Part shown: positions 34,855 to 43,027 of the stretch, piece by piece
Position numbering within the stretch: position 1 is the stretch's first letter
Layout: each line of letters begins with the position of its first letter
From: Agaricicola taiwanensis
Lineage (GTDB): Bacteria; Pseudomonadota; Alphaproteobacteria; Rhizobiales; Methylopilaceae
NCBI RefSeq assembly: GCF_014635245.1
Contig: NZ_BMCP01000003.1
Coordinates: 124,001-188,000 of the forward strand
Length of the DNA stretch: 64,000 nt
Reading direction: 5' to 3'
Notes under the pieces: generated by a model
The model's input: only the letters and a program-made list of their open reading frames with translations
Database searches by the model: none
Told to the model about the DNA's origin: nothing
Program-made: the position numbers and the translations under genes

Positions 34855-37388
34855 GCGACGATGCCCGACTAGATCTTCCCAACCCCGCTCCACGGCCTGA
34901 GGGCGAGCTGGAGCTCCTGGAGAAGGTCTGGGCTACGCCGAAGGGCTGGCGCATCGTCACGGCCGTCAACAACACCGTCATCGGCGTGTTCTACATCGGC
35001 GCCGCGCTCACCTTCTTCGTGCTGGCGGGCATCCTTGCCCTCATCATGCGCACGCAGCTGGCGGTTGGTGACAACAACTTCGTCAGCCAGGAGCTCTACA
35101 ACCAGCTCTTCACGGTGCATGGCACCACCATGATGTTCCTCTTCGCCGTGCCGGCGGTGGAGGCGCTCGGCGTCATGCTGCTGCCGCAGATGCTGGCGGC
35201 GCGCGACCTGCCGTTCCCGCGGCTCAGCGCCTTTGCGATCTGGGCCTATGTGATCGGTGGGCTCGTCTTCTTCTCCACCATCCTCTACGACCTGGCGCCC
35301 AACGGCGGCTGGTTCATGTATCCGCCGCTGACGCTGATGGAATATTCCCCCGGCGACAACGCCGACTTCTGGCTGCTGGGCATCGGCTTCATCGAGATCT
35401 CGGCCATCGCCGGGGCGGTCGAAATCGTGGTCGGCGTGCTCCGGACCCGGCCGCCGGGCATGACGCTGTCGCGCATGCCGATCTTCGCCTGGGCCATGCT
35501 GATCTTCGCGGCCATGATCATCTTCGCCTTTCCGGCGGTGATCCTCGCCACCATGCTGCTCGAGATCGAGCGCGCCTTCGGCTGGCCTTTCTTCACGGCG
35601 GAGAAGGGCGGCGACAGCCTGCTCTGGCAGCACCTCTTCTGGTTCTTCGGCCATCCGGAGGTCTACATCATCTTTCTGCCGGCGGCGGGCCTTGTCTCCA
35701 TGATGGTGCCCACTTTCGCGCAGACGCCGCTCGTCGGGCACCGCCTCATCGTGGTGGCGCTGGTGGCCACGGGCTTCTTCAGCTTCGGGCTGTGGGTGCA
35801 CCACATGTTCACGACAGGCATCCCAGCGTTGAGCCTCGCCTTCTTCTCGGCCGCCAGCATGGCGGTGGCGGTGCCCTCGGGCATCCAGGTCTTCTCCTGG
35901 ATCGCGACCATAGCCAAAGGCCGCGAGCGCTTCCGCATCACGGTGCCCTCGCTCTTCATTCTCGGCTTTCTCTTCATCTTCACGCTGGGCGGGCTTACCG
36001 GCGTCATGGTGGCTCTGGTGCCCTTCGACTTTCAGGCGCATGACAGCTACTTCATCGTGGCGCATCTGCATTACGTGCTGGTGGGCGGCATGGTCTTCCC
36101 GCTCTTTGCCACCTTCTACTATTGGGCGCCCATGGTGAGCCGGAAGATGCTGTCGGAACGGCTCGGCCGCTGGACCTTCTGGCTGATGTTCATCGGCTTC
36201 AACGTAGCCTTCTTCCCGCTCCACATCGCGGGTCTTGCCGGCATGCCGCGCCGGGTGTGGACCTATCCCAGCAATCTCGGCTGGGACACGCTGAACATGA
36301 TCTCCACCATCGGCTCCTTCATGATTGCCGCCGGCGTCCTCGCCTTCCTGATCGATCTTGCCAAAAACTTCCGGATGGGCAGCGGCGCGCCGGAAAATCC
36401 CTGGGGCGCCAGCACGCTGGAGTGGCTGCCCAACGATGTCTATTCCACCCGCAGCATTCCCCATGTCACCAGCCGCGATCCGATCTGGGACAATCCCAAC
36501 CTGCCGCGCGAGGTGGAGGAGGGGCGGCACTATCTGCCAGGCGTCCCCACTGGAGCGCGCGAGACCATCGTGACCTCGCCCATCGACGCACGCCCGCAAT
36601 ACGTCATCCAGATGCCGGGGCCGGGCTGGATGCATCTCTCAGCCGCCGTCTTCACCGCCGCCTTCTTCCTGCTTTTGACGGTGAAGGCGGTGACCATCTC
36701 CATCATCTGCGGCATCCTCGCCATCGTCTCCTGCCTGGTCTGGGCATGGCAGCTCGACAAGCCAAGCCAGGGCGAGGTGGATATCGGCGCGGGGATTGCC
36801 CTGCCGACCTATCGCACGGGCTCATCGTCACACAGTTGGTGGGCCATGGTCGTGCTCATGATCGTGTCGGCGGCACTCTACCTCTCCTATCTCTTCTCCT
36901 ACCTCTATCTGTGGACCGTCTCGCCGGAGGTATGGGCGCCCGTAGGCTCCCCCGCGCTTCCCGCTCTCGGCTATCCCCTCGGCACCGCCGCCATGCTTGT
37001 CCTCGGCGCGGTCATTCTGGCGGTGAGGCAGCGCAGCCTGCCCCGCGAGCCGAAGCGGGATGTGGGCACCGCGATCGCTGCCGTCACCGCATCGGCTTTG
37101 CTGATCGGGGCGCTGGCGCTGGAGATCTGGGGGCACTGGCAGACGGGGCTGCGACCGACGGCCAGTTCCTACGGCGCCATGGTCTACATGGGGGCGGTGC
37201 TGACCGTGCAGGCCGCCGTCGCCGTCATCATCATGTGCTTCTTCGCCGCCGCGCGGGGCCTGACGCGGCAGCTCACCCGCGAGCGCCGCGTCACCTTCGA
37301 CAATGCGGCGATCTATTACTACTACACCGTGGCCCAGGGCCTTCTCGGCCTGTTGCTGATCCACGGGTTCCCACGGCTGGCGGGGTGA
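34851..37388 (+). CDS. Cytochrome c oxidase subunit I fused to subunit III
   Basis: The catalytic subunit of an A-type haem-copper oxidase with a C-terminal subunit III-like region, 845 residues. Subunit I landmarks appear in order: HGTTMMF (low-spin haem His), ARDLPFPR (D-channel Asp), WQHLFWFFGHPEVY (CuB His, cross-linked Tyr and the channel Glu), HHMFTTG (two CuB His) and HDSYFIVAHLHYV (haem ligands). From about residue 650 the sequence resembles a shortened CoxC with five or so helices. It is coupled to the exchanger gene by a 4-bp overlap. All catalytic residues are present. Confidence 0.94.
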   Translation: MSDDARLDLPNPAPRPEGELELLEKVWATPKGWRIVTAVNNTVIGVFYIGAALTFFVLAGILALIMRTQLAVGDNNFVSQELYNQLFTVHGTTMMFLFAVPAVEALGVMLLPQMLAARDLPFPRLSAFAIWAYVIGGLVFFSTILYDLAPNGGWFMYPPLTLMEYSPGDNADFWLLGIGFIEISAIAGAVEIVVGVLRTRPPGMTLSRMPIFAWAMLIFAAMIIFAFPAVILATMLLEIERAFGWPFFTAEKGGDSLLWQHLFWFFGHPEVYIIFLPAAGLVSMMVPTFAQTPLVGHRLIVVALVATGFFSFGLWVHHMFTTGIPALSLAFFSAASMAVAVPSGIQVFSWIATIAKGRERFRITVPSLFILGFLFIFTLGGLTGVMVALVPFDFQAHDSYFIVAHLHYVLVGGMVFPLFATFYYWAPMVSRKMLSERLGRWTFWLMFIGFNVAFFPLHIAGLAGMPRRVWTYPSNLGWDTLNMISTIGSFMIAAGVLAFLIDLAKNFRMGSGAPENPWGASTLEWLPNDVYSTRSIPHVTSRDPIWDNPNLPREVEEGRHYLPGVPTGARETIVTSPIDARPQYVIQMPGPGWMHLSAAVFTAAFFLLLTVKAVTISIICGILAIVSCLVWAWQLDKPSQGEVDIGAGIALPTYRTGSSSHSWWAMVVLMIVSAALYLSYLFSYLYLWTVSPEVWAPVGSPALPALGYPLGTAAMLVLGAVILAVRQRSLPREPKRDVGTAIAAVTASALLIGALALEIWGHWQTGLRPTASSYGAMVYMGAVLTVQAAVAVIIMCFFAAARGLTRQLTRERRVTFDNAAIYYYYTVAQGLLGLLLIHGFPRLAG

Positions 37389-37393
37389 GGGCG

Positions 37394-37768
37394 ATGGAAC
37401 GTTTCAGCCAACACCGTTCCGCCACCGGTGCCCTCGTCTTCCTGCTGCTCGGCCCGCTGGTATGGAGCATCCATTTCTTCATCATCTATGCCGCGCACGC
37501 CTCGCTCTGCGCGCTGACTGGCGGCATGGGCACCGTCTGGATCACGGTGATCATCCTTGCCGTCACGGCTCTGGGCGCCCTCGCGTTGGTGTCCGCCGCG
37601 CTGGGCCCGATGCCGGTCTATCGTCTGCTCGTGCGTCATCCGGGGGGCGATGAGGAAACACGGTTCCTGATCGCCGGCATGCGGCTTCTGGCCGGTCTTT
37701 CGACCTTGGCCATCATCTGGGGCGGCACGGCCGTCCTCGTCCTGCCGCTCTGCGCGCAGCTTCGCTGA
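37394..37768 (+). CDS. Small membrane protein of the oxidase operon
   Basis: A 124-residue protein with three predicted membrane helices (about residues 12-32, 42-64 and 93-118). It begins six bases after coxA at an ATG following a G-rich ribosome site, and ends two bases before the convergent DUF457 gene. I do not recognise a named family. Position and size suggest a small oxidase subunit or assembly helper. The long upstream frame that would extend it is a mirror of coxA. Confidence 0.65.
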   Translation: MERFSQHRSATGALVFLLLGPLVWSIHFFIIYAAHASLCALTGGMGTVWITVIILAVTALGALALVSAALGPMPVYRLLVRHPGGDEETRFLIAGMRLLAGLSTLAIIWGGTAVLVLPLCAQLR

Positions 37769-37770
37769 CG

Positions 37771-38250
37771 CTAGCGCAAAGCCGCCTTGGTGCTGCGTGC
37801 TGACCACCACAGCATCAGAGCGGCGAGCCAGATGGCGATCTCCGCCGCGAAGGTCCAGTGGAACATGAAGGACAGGATCCAGTGCGAGTGGGTGGGCTCA
37901 ACCGTGACGATGGAATAGAGCTCATCACTGAATGGCGCGCCCCACATGATCCCGCCGCCGATGCTGTCGAGCACCATGTGAAGGAAGATCGCGGCAAAGA
38001 AGGCCACCGCGACCTTCCCCTGCTTCAGCCGGAAGGCCAAGGGCACAGCCATGAGTGCCACGGCCGCCCAGAACAAGGGGATGTGGACCCAGTAGCGGTG
38101 ATGGTGGAAGGCCTTGTTGTCCACGAAGTGGAAGAACAGCATGTCGAGATCAGGCAGCACCGACCCGAGGAGAGCGGCCGCCATGACGGGGCCGGATGCT
38201 TTCAGCGAACGACCGAGGCAATAGCCGGCCGGAAGATGAGCGATGAGCAT
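37771..38250 (-). CDS. DUF457/YdjM-like membrane-bound metal-dependent hydrolase
   Basis: A 159-residue membrane protein of the DUF457 (YdjM/LexA-regulated hydrolase) family. Conserved polar residues sit at helix ends: H4, SVLPDLDMLFFHF (Asp and His), HHHRYWVH and HMVLDSIGGG. These are thought to bind metal at the membrane surface. About four hydrophobic segments are visible. It starts 8 bp after the SlyX gene stop on the same strand, so the two form a small operon, convergent with the oxidase genes. The substrate is unknown. Confidence 0.83.
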   Translation of the reverse strand: MLIAHLPAGYCLGRSLKASGPVMAAALLGSVLPDLDMLFFHFVDNKAFHHHRYWVHIPLFWAAVALMAVPLAFRLKQGKVAVAFFAAIFLHMVLDSIGGGIMWGAPFSDELYSIVTVEPTHSHWILSFMFHWTFAAEIAIWLAALMLWWSARSTKAALR

Positions 38251-38258
38251 GTCGTGGC

Positions 38259-38480
38259 TCAGTAGTGTGGGGGTGGCGGTTCCTGGCCGGGTGATGTGCC
38301 GGTGGCGGCGGTGGCATCACGGACCTGTTCATCGAGACGCGCGAATTGACGGCGCAGCAGTTCGAGCTGCTTCCATTGATCGGTGATGATCTGGTTGAGG
38401 TCCTCGATGGCCTGATCCTGATAGGCGACACGTGTCTCGAGCCGATCGAGGCGTTCCGTCAGTGATGGGTCCTGCGTCAT
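38259..38480 (-). CDS. slyX: SlyX family protein
   Basis: A 73-residue coiled-coil protein of the SlyX family: RLDRLETRVAYQDQAIEDLNQIITDQWKQL in the first half with regular heptads, and the family-typical ending GQEPPPPHY. SlyX is widespread in proteobacteria, but its function is unknown. It lies upstream of the DUF457 gene on the same strand. Confidence 0.88.
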   Translation of the reverse strand: MTQDPSLTERLDRLETRVAYQDQAIEDLNQIITDQWKQLELLRRQFARLDEQVRDATAATGTSPGQEPPPPHY

Positions 38481-38541
38481 GTCCGGATTACCGCCTGTTT
38501 CCGCCAGCCATATCAGGCGCGGCCTTCGACGGGAATGCCCG

Positions 38542-38742
38542 GTCCGCCAGATCTCACACGGCGATCATTATCGCCGACTGGAAGAAGCTTCGGATCGTTG
38601 CCGAGGTCACCGAGTGGAAGGGGCACCGCCTCAACAGTTTATGGTTGTGAAGGAGCACCTCGCACGTCTTGAGCGGCTCGGCATCGAGGCTGTCGCCGAC
38701 GTCCTGGCGCACCTTGAAGATGCCCCCCTCTTGAACAGCTAA
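38542..38742 (+). pseudogene. Possible small degraded gene with a frame change
   Basis: In one frame, ending at 38650, the sequence reads HTAIIIADWKKLRIVAEVTE and WKGHRLNSLWL. In another frame, from about 38641 to 38742, it reads MVVKEHLARLERLGIEAVA and then DVLAHLEDAPLL. Both stretches look protein-like and are adjacent, as if a single short gene had suffered a frameshift. I recognise no family, and either stretch could be chance. The downstream half runs into the heat-shock promoter. Confidence 0.25.
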
Positions 38743-38757
38743 TCGGCTGAACTAAAT
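38730..38757 (+). promoter_or_regulatory. RpoH (sigma-32)-type promoter of the small heat-shock genes
   Basis: CTTGAA (38730-38735), a 16-base spacer and CTAAAT (38752-38757) match the alphaproteobacterial RpoH pattern CTTGAA-N16/17-CYTATNT closely. Initiation near 38764 would give a leader of about 97 bases, the length expected for the thermometer described next. Confidence 0.65.
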
Positions 38758-38763
38758 CGTGAA

Positions 38764-38860
38764 TTGTCGGATGCCCAGTTCGGGTCCGGCATGTCGCGCG
38801 GAGGCAGAAGCATACGGCGACAGCAGCTTGTATCCATGTTGCTCAAAGGAGGATGTGGCT
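38764..38860 (+). ncRNA. ROSE-type RNA thermometer in the leader of hsp20
   Basis: The last hairpin (38834-38858) hides the AGGAGG ribosome site at 38847-38852. C34-C35-A-U-G-U-U pairs with the bases after the site, then G41 bulges, and C-U-C pairs with G-A-G, leaving a 4-base loop (last two digits are positions after 38800). The anti-site sequence is UUGCU with one bulged G, the hallmark of ROSE elements, where that G is needed for melting. An upstream GATGCC/GGCAT stem may form a second hairpin. Heat should open the site and allow translation. Confidence 0.75.
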
Positions 38861-39337
38861 ATGAGAACCACTCTTGATTTCACGCCCCTGTTCAGGTCGA
38901 GTATCGGTTTCGACCGAATGCTGAACGCGCTCGAAGCCGCGAGCCGCGTCGAGACCATCGACAACTGGCCTCAGTATGACATCGCCAAGTTTGGGGAGGA
39001 CGATTACCGCATCACCATGGCGGTGGCCGGCTTCAGCCAAAACGAACTGACCATCACTCAGGAGCAGAACATGCTCATGGTGTCCGGTCAGAAGGCTGGC
39101 GAGGATGAGGGCCAGTATCTGCATCGTGGCATTGCCGAGCGGGTCTTCAGGCGCCGCTTCGAACTCGCCGACCATGTCAAGGTTGTAGGCGCGAGCCTCG
39201 TCGATGGTCTGCTCACCATCGATCTCAAGCGTGAGCTTCCGGAAGAGATGAAGCCGCGCAGGATCGAGATCGCGACCGGCGAGAAGCTGCCAAGGGCCGG
39301 GACGAAGCAGATCGAGACCGGCAAGCAGGCGGCCTGA
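38861..39337 (+). CDS. Small heat-shock protein Hsp20 (IbpA-like)
   Basis: An ATP-independent chaperone that holds unfolding proteins. The 158-residue protein starts MRTTLDFTPLFRSSIGFDRM, typical of class A rhizobial Hsp20/IbpA. It contains an alpha-crystallin domain (about residues 35-130) with the consensus VDGLLTIDLKRELPEE-type ending and a short polar C-terminal tail. ATG 38861 directly follows AGGAGG; the longer upstream frame would run through the thermometer. Promoter and leader point to double heat control, by RpoH and by ROSE. A second Hsp20 gene follows 96 bp later. Confidence 0.92.
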   Translation: MRTTLDFTPLFRSSIGFDRMLNALEAASRVETIDNWPQYDIAKFGEDDYRITMAVAGFSQNELTITQEQNMLMVSGQKAGEDEGQYLHRGIAERVFRRRFELADHVKVVGASLVDGLLTIDLKRELPEEMKPRRIEIATGEKLPRAGTKQIETGKQAA

Positions 39338-39338
39338 C

Positions 39339-39399
39339 CTTTCCCGCTAGCGCCTTTCGCGCATGGCGCCGGGCGATATGTCCGGCGCCACCGGGAAAG
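39339..39399 (+). terminator. Nested two-storey stem-loop between the Hsp20 genes
   Basis: An outer 8-bp stem (39339-39346 with 39392-39399) encloses an inner perfect 9-bp stem (39364-39372 with 39382-39390). It begins two bases after the first Hsp20 stop. There is no T-run, so it may terminate weakly, protect the first message, or serve as a processing site between the two cistrons. Confidence 0.45.
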
Positions 39400-39433
39400 C
39401 ATTGTCAATCGCACGAACGGAAAGGAGGAAATG

Positions 39434-39943
39434 ATGAGTGTCCGTGATCTGATCCCCTGGGGCCGCAGCAACGGCAACCAGGTTCCGAGCATCTTCCGCG
39501 ATGGCGAGCGCGATCCGTTCCTGTCGCTGCACCGCGAGGTGAACCGGCTGTTCGATGACGTTTTCCGAGGTTTCGGTTCCAGCCTGCCGTCCTTCGGTGG
39601 TGTTTCCGCTTTCGGCGGGGGCTGGCCGAGTGTCGAGATCTCCGACGGCGAGAAGGAGATCAGGGTGACGGCCGAGGTCCCCGGCCTTGAGGAAAAGGAC
39701 ATTGAGGTCCTCCTCAATGACGGCGTGCTCACGCTCAGGGGTGAGAAGCGCTCCGAAACGGAGGACAAGGACAAGCAGTTCTCCGAGCGCTTCTATGGCC
39801 GCTTCGAGCGACGCATCCCGCTCGACTGCGAGATCAGGGAAGACGAGGTCGACGCGCGTTTCAGGAATGGCGTGCTGACGGTAACCCTGCCCAAGAACGA
39901 AAAGGCGCAGTCGCAGGTCAAGCGCATCGCGATCAAAAGGTGA
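39434..39943 (+). CDS. Small heat-shock protein Hsp20
   Basis: A second Hsp20 chaperone, 169 residues, of the HSP16.5-like class: an N-terminal arm with DPFLSLHREVNRLFDDVFRGF, then an alpha-crystallin domain (about 60-150) containing VEISDGEKEIRVTAEVPGLEE and the FRNGVLTVTLPKNE strand. It ends with a short AIKR tail. AGGAGG lies five bases before ATG 39434 and only two before ATG 39431, so the second ATG is preferred. No thermometer-like pairing of its ribosome site is apparent. It differs clearly from the first Hsp20, so it is not a recent duplicate. Confidence 0.92.
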   Translation: MSVRDLIPWGRSNGNQVPSIFRDGERDPFLSLHREVNRLFDDVFRGFGSSLPSFGGVSAFGGGWPSVEISDGEKEIRVTAEVPGLEEKDIEVLLNDGVLTLRGEKRSETEDKDKQFSERFYGRFERRIPLDCEIREDEVDARFRNGVLTVTLPKNEKAQSQVKRIAIKR

Positions 39944-39954
39944 GACATGGCAGG

Positions 39955-39983
39955 CGCCGGCGGCGGCCGCTCAGCCGCCGGCG
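39955..39983 (+). terminator. GC-rich hairpin after the second Hsp20 gene
   Basis: A perfect 10-bp inverted repeat (39955-39964 and 39974-39983, 9-base loop) begins 12 bases after the Hsp20 stop and 30 bases before the next gene. It lacks a T-run, so it may be a weak terminator. Confidence 0.5.
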
Positions 39984-40012
39984 GAGAACCCTTCGCTAGA
40001 GGGAGGATAACG

Positions 40013-40354
40013 ATGGCGCTAGAGGAGTTGAGGAAACTACAGGCCCCGCCGGGCTGGCCATCGAACAACGGCCAGCCCGAGCTTCCTTCGATGGGACGCA
40101 CGATCTTTCCGGGTGACGCGGTGGCGCGCATCTACAAGCCGTCTCGCCCGGTGACGACCTCCGGCAAGGCGGGCACGAAGCATTGGCGTCTTGTTTTCGA
40201 GCGCCGCACAGCGCCCTTCATCGAACCTCTGATGGGGCATACGGGTGGTGACGATACATTGGCCCAGGTCGAGCTTCAGTTCCCGACGCTCGAAACCGCG
40301 CTCCGCTACGCTGCGCGGCAGGGACTGCTCGGATGCCTGCGCCAGTCTCCCTAG
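40013..40354 (+). CDS. NDUFS4-like NADH dehydrogenase accessory protein (ETC complex I subunit region)
   Basis: A 113-residue homologue of the complex I accessory subunit NDUFS4 (18 kDa), found in alphaproteobacteria. Typical features are ARIYKPSRPVTTSGKAGTKHWRLVFE and the motif MGHTGGDDTLAQVELQFPTLETALRYAARQGL (split here as two runs of the C-terminal half). The mitochondrial-type motif GWTSSxDT appears here as GHTGGDDT. ATG 40013 was chosen because GGGAGGA precedes it. It stands apart from any nuo operon, directly after heat-shock genes, so its role may be in complex I stability under stress (inference). Confidence 0.82.
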   Translation: MALEELRKLQAPPGWPSNNGQPELPSMGRTIFPGDAVARIYKPSRPVTTSGKAGTKHWRLVFERRTAPFIEPLMGHTGGDDTLAQVELQFPTLETALRYAARQGLLGCLRQSP

Positions 40355-40688
40355 TACCCCGCTCAACCCTCGCTCCATTGCCGCGCGGGCGAACTCGTCG
40401 CGCCATCTCCTCGGAATAAAAGCACGCTAGGCGTTCCGTCTGCTTTGCGCGTTCCACATATCCTCTACCACAATCCGGATTGGCTTAATCGTTGTATTCT
40501 GGCCCTGATCAATATTCTTCAGCCCAGGTTAGATTTTTTCTAATAATAATGTAGCTGCCTGCTAGTTGCCACAATTCAGAAAGCTGTTTATCAGGCCCCT
40601 TGTGATCTTACGTCTGTGTACTGTTCTACCCCGGAGCGCACAGCCCGGGTTGCGTAGCACAGAGTGACTTTCGAGGAGTTTCCGGATT
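40355..40688 (+). promoter_or_regulatory. A+T-rich control region with Irr/ICE-like box upstream of the siderophore receptor
   Basis: This 334-bp stretch holds no credible gene. Bases 40528-40544, GTTAGAT-TTT-TTCTAAT, match the Irr iron-control element TTTAGAA-N3-TTCTAAA at 11 of 14 defined positions and form a TTAGA/TCTAA palindrome. The flanking sequence is clearly A+T-rich. The element suggests iron- or haem-dependent control of the receptor by Irr; no second copy was seen. Confidence 0.55.
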
Positions 40689-42947
40689 ATGCATCGCGCC
40701 AACAACCAGGCTGCGCAACAGCGAACGGCGTGCGGTCACAGCCCGCTGCGACAGACGCGTCTTTTCTTCCTGTCCGGTCTCAGTCGTTCCGCGATGGCGG
40801 CGCCGTTGATGAGCGGCCTGCTGCTCGGCACCAGCCTGCTCGTCTCGCCGGCATCAGCCCAAACGCCACCGGCCGACAACGGTGCATCCAATGTGGTCGA
40901 GCTCCCGCCGATCGAGGTCTCCGGCGCGGCGCGTCTCGGCGAGGTGTTGCCACCCTATGCCGGCGGGCAGTTCGCGACGGGCGGATCCCTCGGCATTCTC
41001 GGCACCCGGGATGTGATGAGCACCCCGTTCAGCACGGTCAATTTCACCGAAGAGCTGATCCAGAACCAGCAGGCCCGCACGGCGGCGGACACATTGATCA
41101 ACGATGCCTCGGTGCGCCTCACCACAGGCAGCAATGGCTTCGACGACACCTTCCAGATCCGCGGTTTCACGGTGTCCCCCGGCGACACCGGCTTCAACGG
41201 CCTCTATGGACTGATCCCCTCCAACCGTGTGAACGCGCAATACATCGAGCGCATTCAGCTGCTCAAAGGTCCCGCGGCCTTCATGAACGGCATCCCCCCT
41301 GGGGGCAGCGTCGGCGGCAGCATCAATATCATCTCGAAGCGCGCGATCGACGAGGCTTTCGTAGAGGTCACGCCCAGCTTCATCAGCGGCGGCAATTTCG
41401 GCACCGCGATTGATGCCAACCGCCGCTTCGGCGCCAACAATGAGTGGGGCATCCGCTTCAACGGCGTGACACGCACGGGTGAAGCCTCCATCGAAGATGG
41501 CGACTGGACGAGCGGCACCGGCGCGCTCTCCGTCGACTATCGCGGCGAGCGCTTCCGCTGGGCGCTCGACGCCATCACCCAGAACGACAACACCCAGAAT
41601 TTTCGTCCGCAGATGACGCTGCAGACGACCATTCCCTTCATTCCCACCCCGCCGGATGCGCGTGGCAACTGGTATCCTGGCACCTATCTCCAGCAGCGCG
41701 ACCACACCATCGCGACCTTCGCTGAGTTCGACGTGACGGACTGGTTGACGGCCTATGCCGGCTACGGCCACCGCGAGGGCACCAACGACCAGACCTTCCC
41801 GGATTCGCGCGTTGCCGGCTTCACCAGCGGCGCGGATCAGTTCGGCAACTTTCGCCTCATCAACGCCTATTATGATTCCTACTCCTCGACCGACAGCGGC
41901 AATGCCGGTCTGAAGGCGGACTTCGACACCGGCTTTATCAATCACTCGGTGAACGTCGTCTTCACCGGCTACATGCAGGAGAACGGCAACGCCTATGCGG
42001 CAGGCACGGTGTCGGTGCCATCAAACATCTACGATCCGTCGCCGCTCCCGGCGGTATCGAACCCGCGCCTTAGCCCGCGCAAGGCGGCCGACGTAACGCT
42101 GACGAGTTATGCCGTCGTTGACACCATGTCGATGTTCAACGAGCGGGTGCTGCTCACGCTTGGTGTCCGTCATCAGGAGGTCAAGCAGAGCAGCTTCTCC
42201 ACCACGACGGGCCTGCGCACTGGGCGCTATGCTGCCGATGCTACGACGCCGCTCGCCGGCATCGTGGTCAAGCCATGGGAAAACGTCTCGCTCTACGCCA
42301 ATTACGCCGAGGGGCTCAGCCAGGGCAGAGTCGTTGCCGATAGCTTCGACAACCGCGGCGAAGTCCTTGCGCCCTTCAAGTCCGACCAGCAGGAAATTGG
42401 CGTCAAGGTAGACTGGGGCCGCATCACCACCACTGCAGCGCTGTTCCAGATTTCCCGTCCGAACCTTGTCGCCATCGACAATGTGCAGGGCTACGACGGC
42501 GAACAGCGCAACCGGGGCCTGGAACTCTCCGCCTATGGCGAGATCATCCCCGGCCTGCGCGGTTTCGGCAGCGCCATGTTCCTCAATCCGGAGCTGACCA
42601 AGACCACTAACGCGCTGCAAAAGGGCAACGACGCCGCCGGCGTTCCTGACATGACCTTCTCGGCCGGCCTCGATTGGGACACGCCGTGGGTCAAGGGTCT
42701 CTCGCTCAACGGACGCGTCATCTACACCTCGGGCTCCTATCTCACCGCCGACAACACGCTAGAGTTCCCGGACTGGACGCGCGTCGACATCGGTGCCCGC
42801 TATGAGACCAGGGTCAAGGATCACGATGTGACGGTCCGGCTCAATGTCGAGAACCTCTTCGACAAGAATTACTGGCTGACCACAGGCAACTTCGTGACCG
42901 TGGGCTCGCCGCGCACCTTCCTCGGATCGGTGTCGGTCAAGTTCTGA
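40689..42947 (+). CDS. TonB-dependent siderophore receptor
   Basis: An outer-membrane receptor of 752 residues. A long N-terminal leader ends at SPASAQ (about residue 58). A plug domain follows, with the siderophore-receptor wording ADTLINDASVRLTTGSNGFD, FQIRGFTVSPGDTGFNGLYG and ERIQLLKGPAAFMNG. A 22-strand barrel ends in the aromatic residue F (GSVSVKF). The TonB box is probably within PPIEVSGAA. It begins a locus with a binding protein, two permeases, an ATPase and a siderophore-interacting flavoprotein. Fe3+-siderophore uptake is clear; the siderophore is unknown. Confidence 0.94.
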   Translation: MHRANNQAAQQRTACGHSPLRQTRLFFLSGLSRSAMAAPLMSGLLLGTSLLVSPASAQTPPADNGASNVVELPPIEVSGAARLGEVLPPYAGGQFATGGSLGILGTRDVMSTPFSTVNFTEELIQNQQARTAADTLINDASVRLTTGSNGFDDTFQIRGFTVSPGDTGFNGLYGLIPSNRVNAQYIERIQLLKGPAAFMNGIPPGGSVGGSINIISKRAIDEAFVEVTPSFISGGNFGTAIDANRRFGANNEWGIRFNGVTRTGEASIEDGDWTSGTGALSVDYRGERFRWALDAITQNDNTQNFRPQMTLQTTIPFIPTPPDARGNWYPGTYLQQRDHTIATFAEFDVTDWLTAYAGYGHREGTNDQTFPDSRVAGFTSGADQFGNFRLINAYYDSYSSTDSGNAGLKADFDTGFINHSVNVVFTGYMQENGNAYAAGTVSVPSNIYDPSPLPAVSNPRLSPRKAADVTLTSYAVVDTMSMFNERVLLTLGVRHQEVKQSSFSTTTGLRTGRYAADATTPLAGIVVKPWENVSLYANYAEGLSQGRVVADSFDNRGEVLAPFKSDQQEIGVKVDWGRITTTAALFQISRPNLVAIDNVQGYDGEQRNRGLELSAYGEIIPGLRGFGSAMFLNPELTKTTNALQKGNDAAGVPDMTFSAGLDWDTPWVKGLSLNGRVIYTSGSYLTADNTLEFPDWTRVDIGARYETRVKDHDVTVRLNVENLFDKNYWLTTGNFVTVGSPRTFLGSVSVKF

Positions 42948-42958
42948 CCGGATGAAAC

Positions 42959-42998
42959 GACCCGAGGCCGGCTCGTCGAGACCAGCCGGCCTCGGGTC
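42959..42998 (+). terminator. Strong hairpin terminator/attenuator after the receptor gene
   Basis: A perfect 15-bp inverted repeat (42959-42973 and 42984-42998, 10-base loop) starts 11 bases after the receptor stop and is followed by AAATTTTAAAG. This is the strongest terminator-like element in the window. Read-through would lower expression of the periplasmic and membrane components compared with the receptor. Confidence 0.82.
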
Positions 42999-43027
42999 CT
43001 CAAATTTTAAAGACAGGACATTCTGCG

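Noticed and set aside
34869-36635. A 588-codon minus-strand frame opposite the oxidase subunit I gene.
   Set aside because: The translation is almost entirely polar and shows no motif, as expected for the complement of a membrane protein gene with strong codon bias.
36122-37393. Upstream extension of the small membrane protein gene within the coxA 3' half.
   Set aside because: It is the +2 frame of coxA. The real start at 37394 lies behind a ribosome site and gives a coherent three-helix protein.
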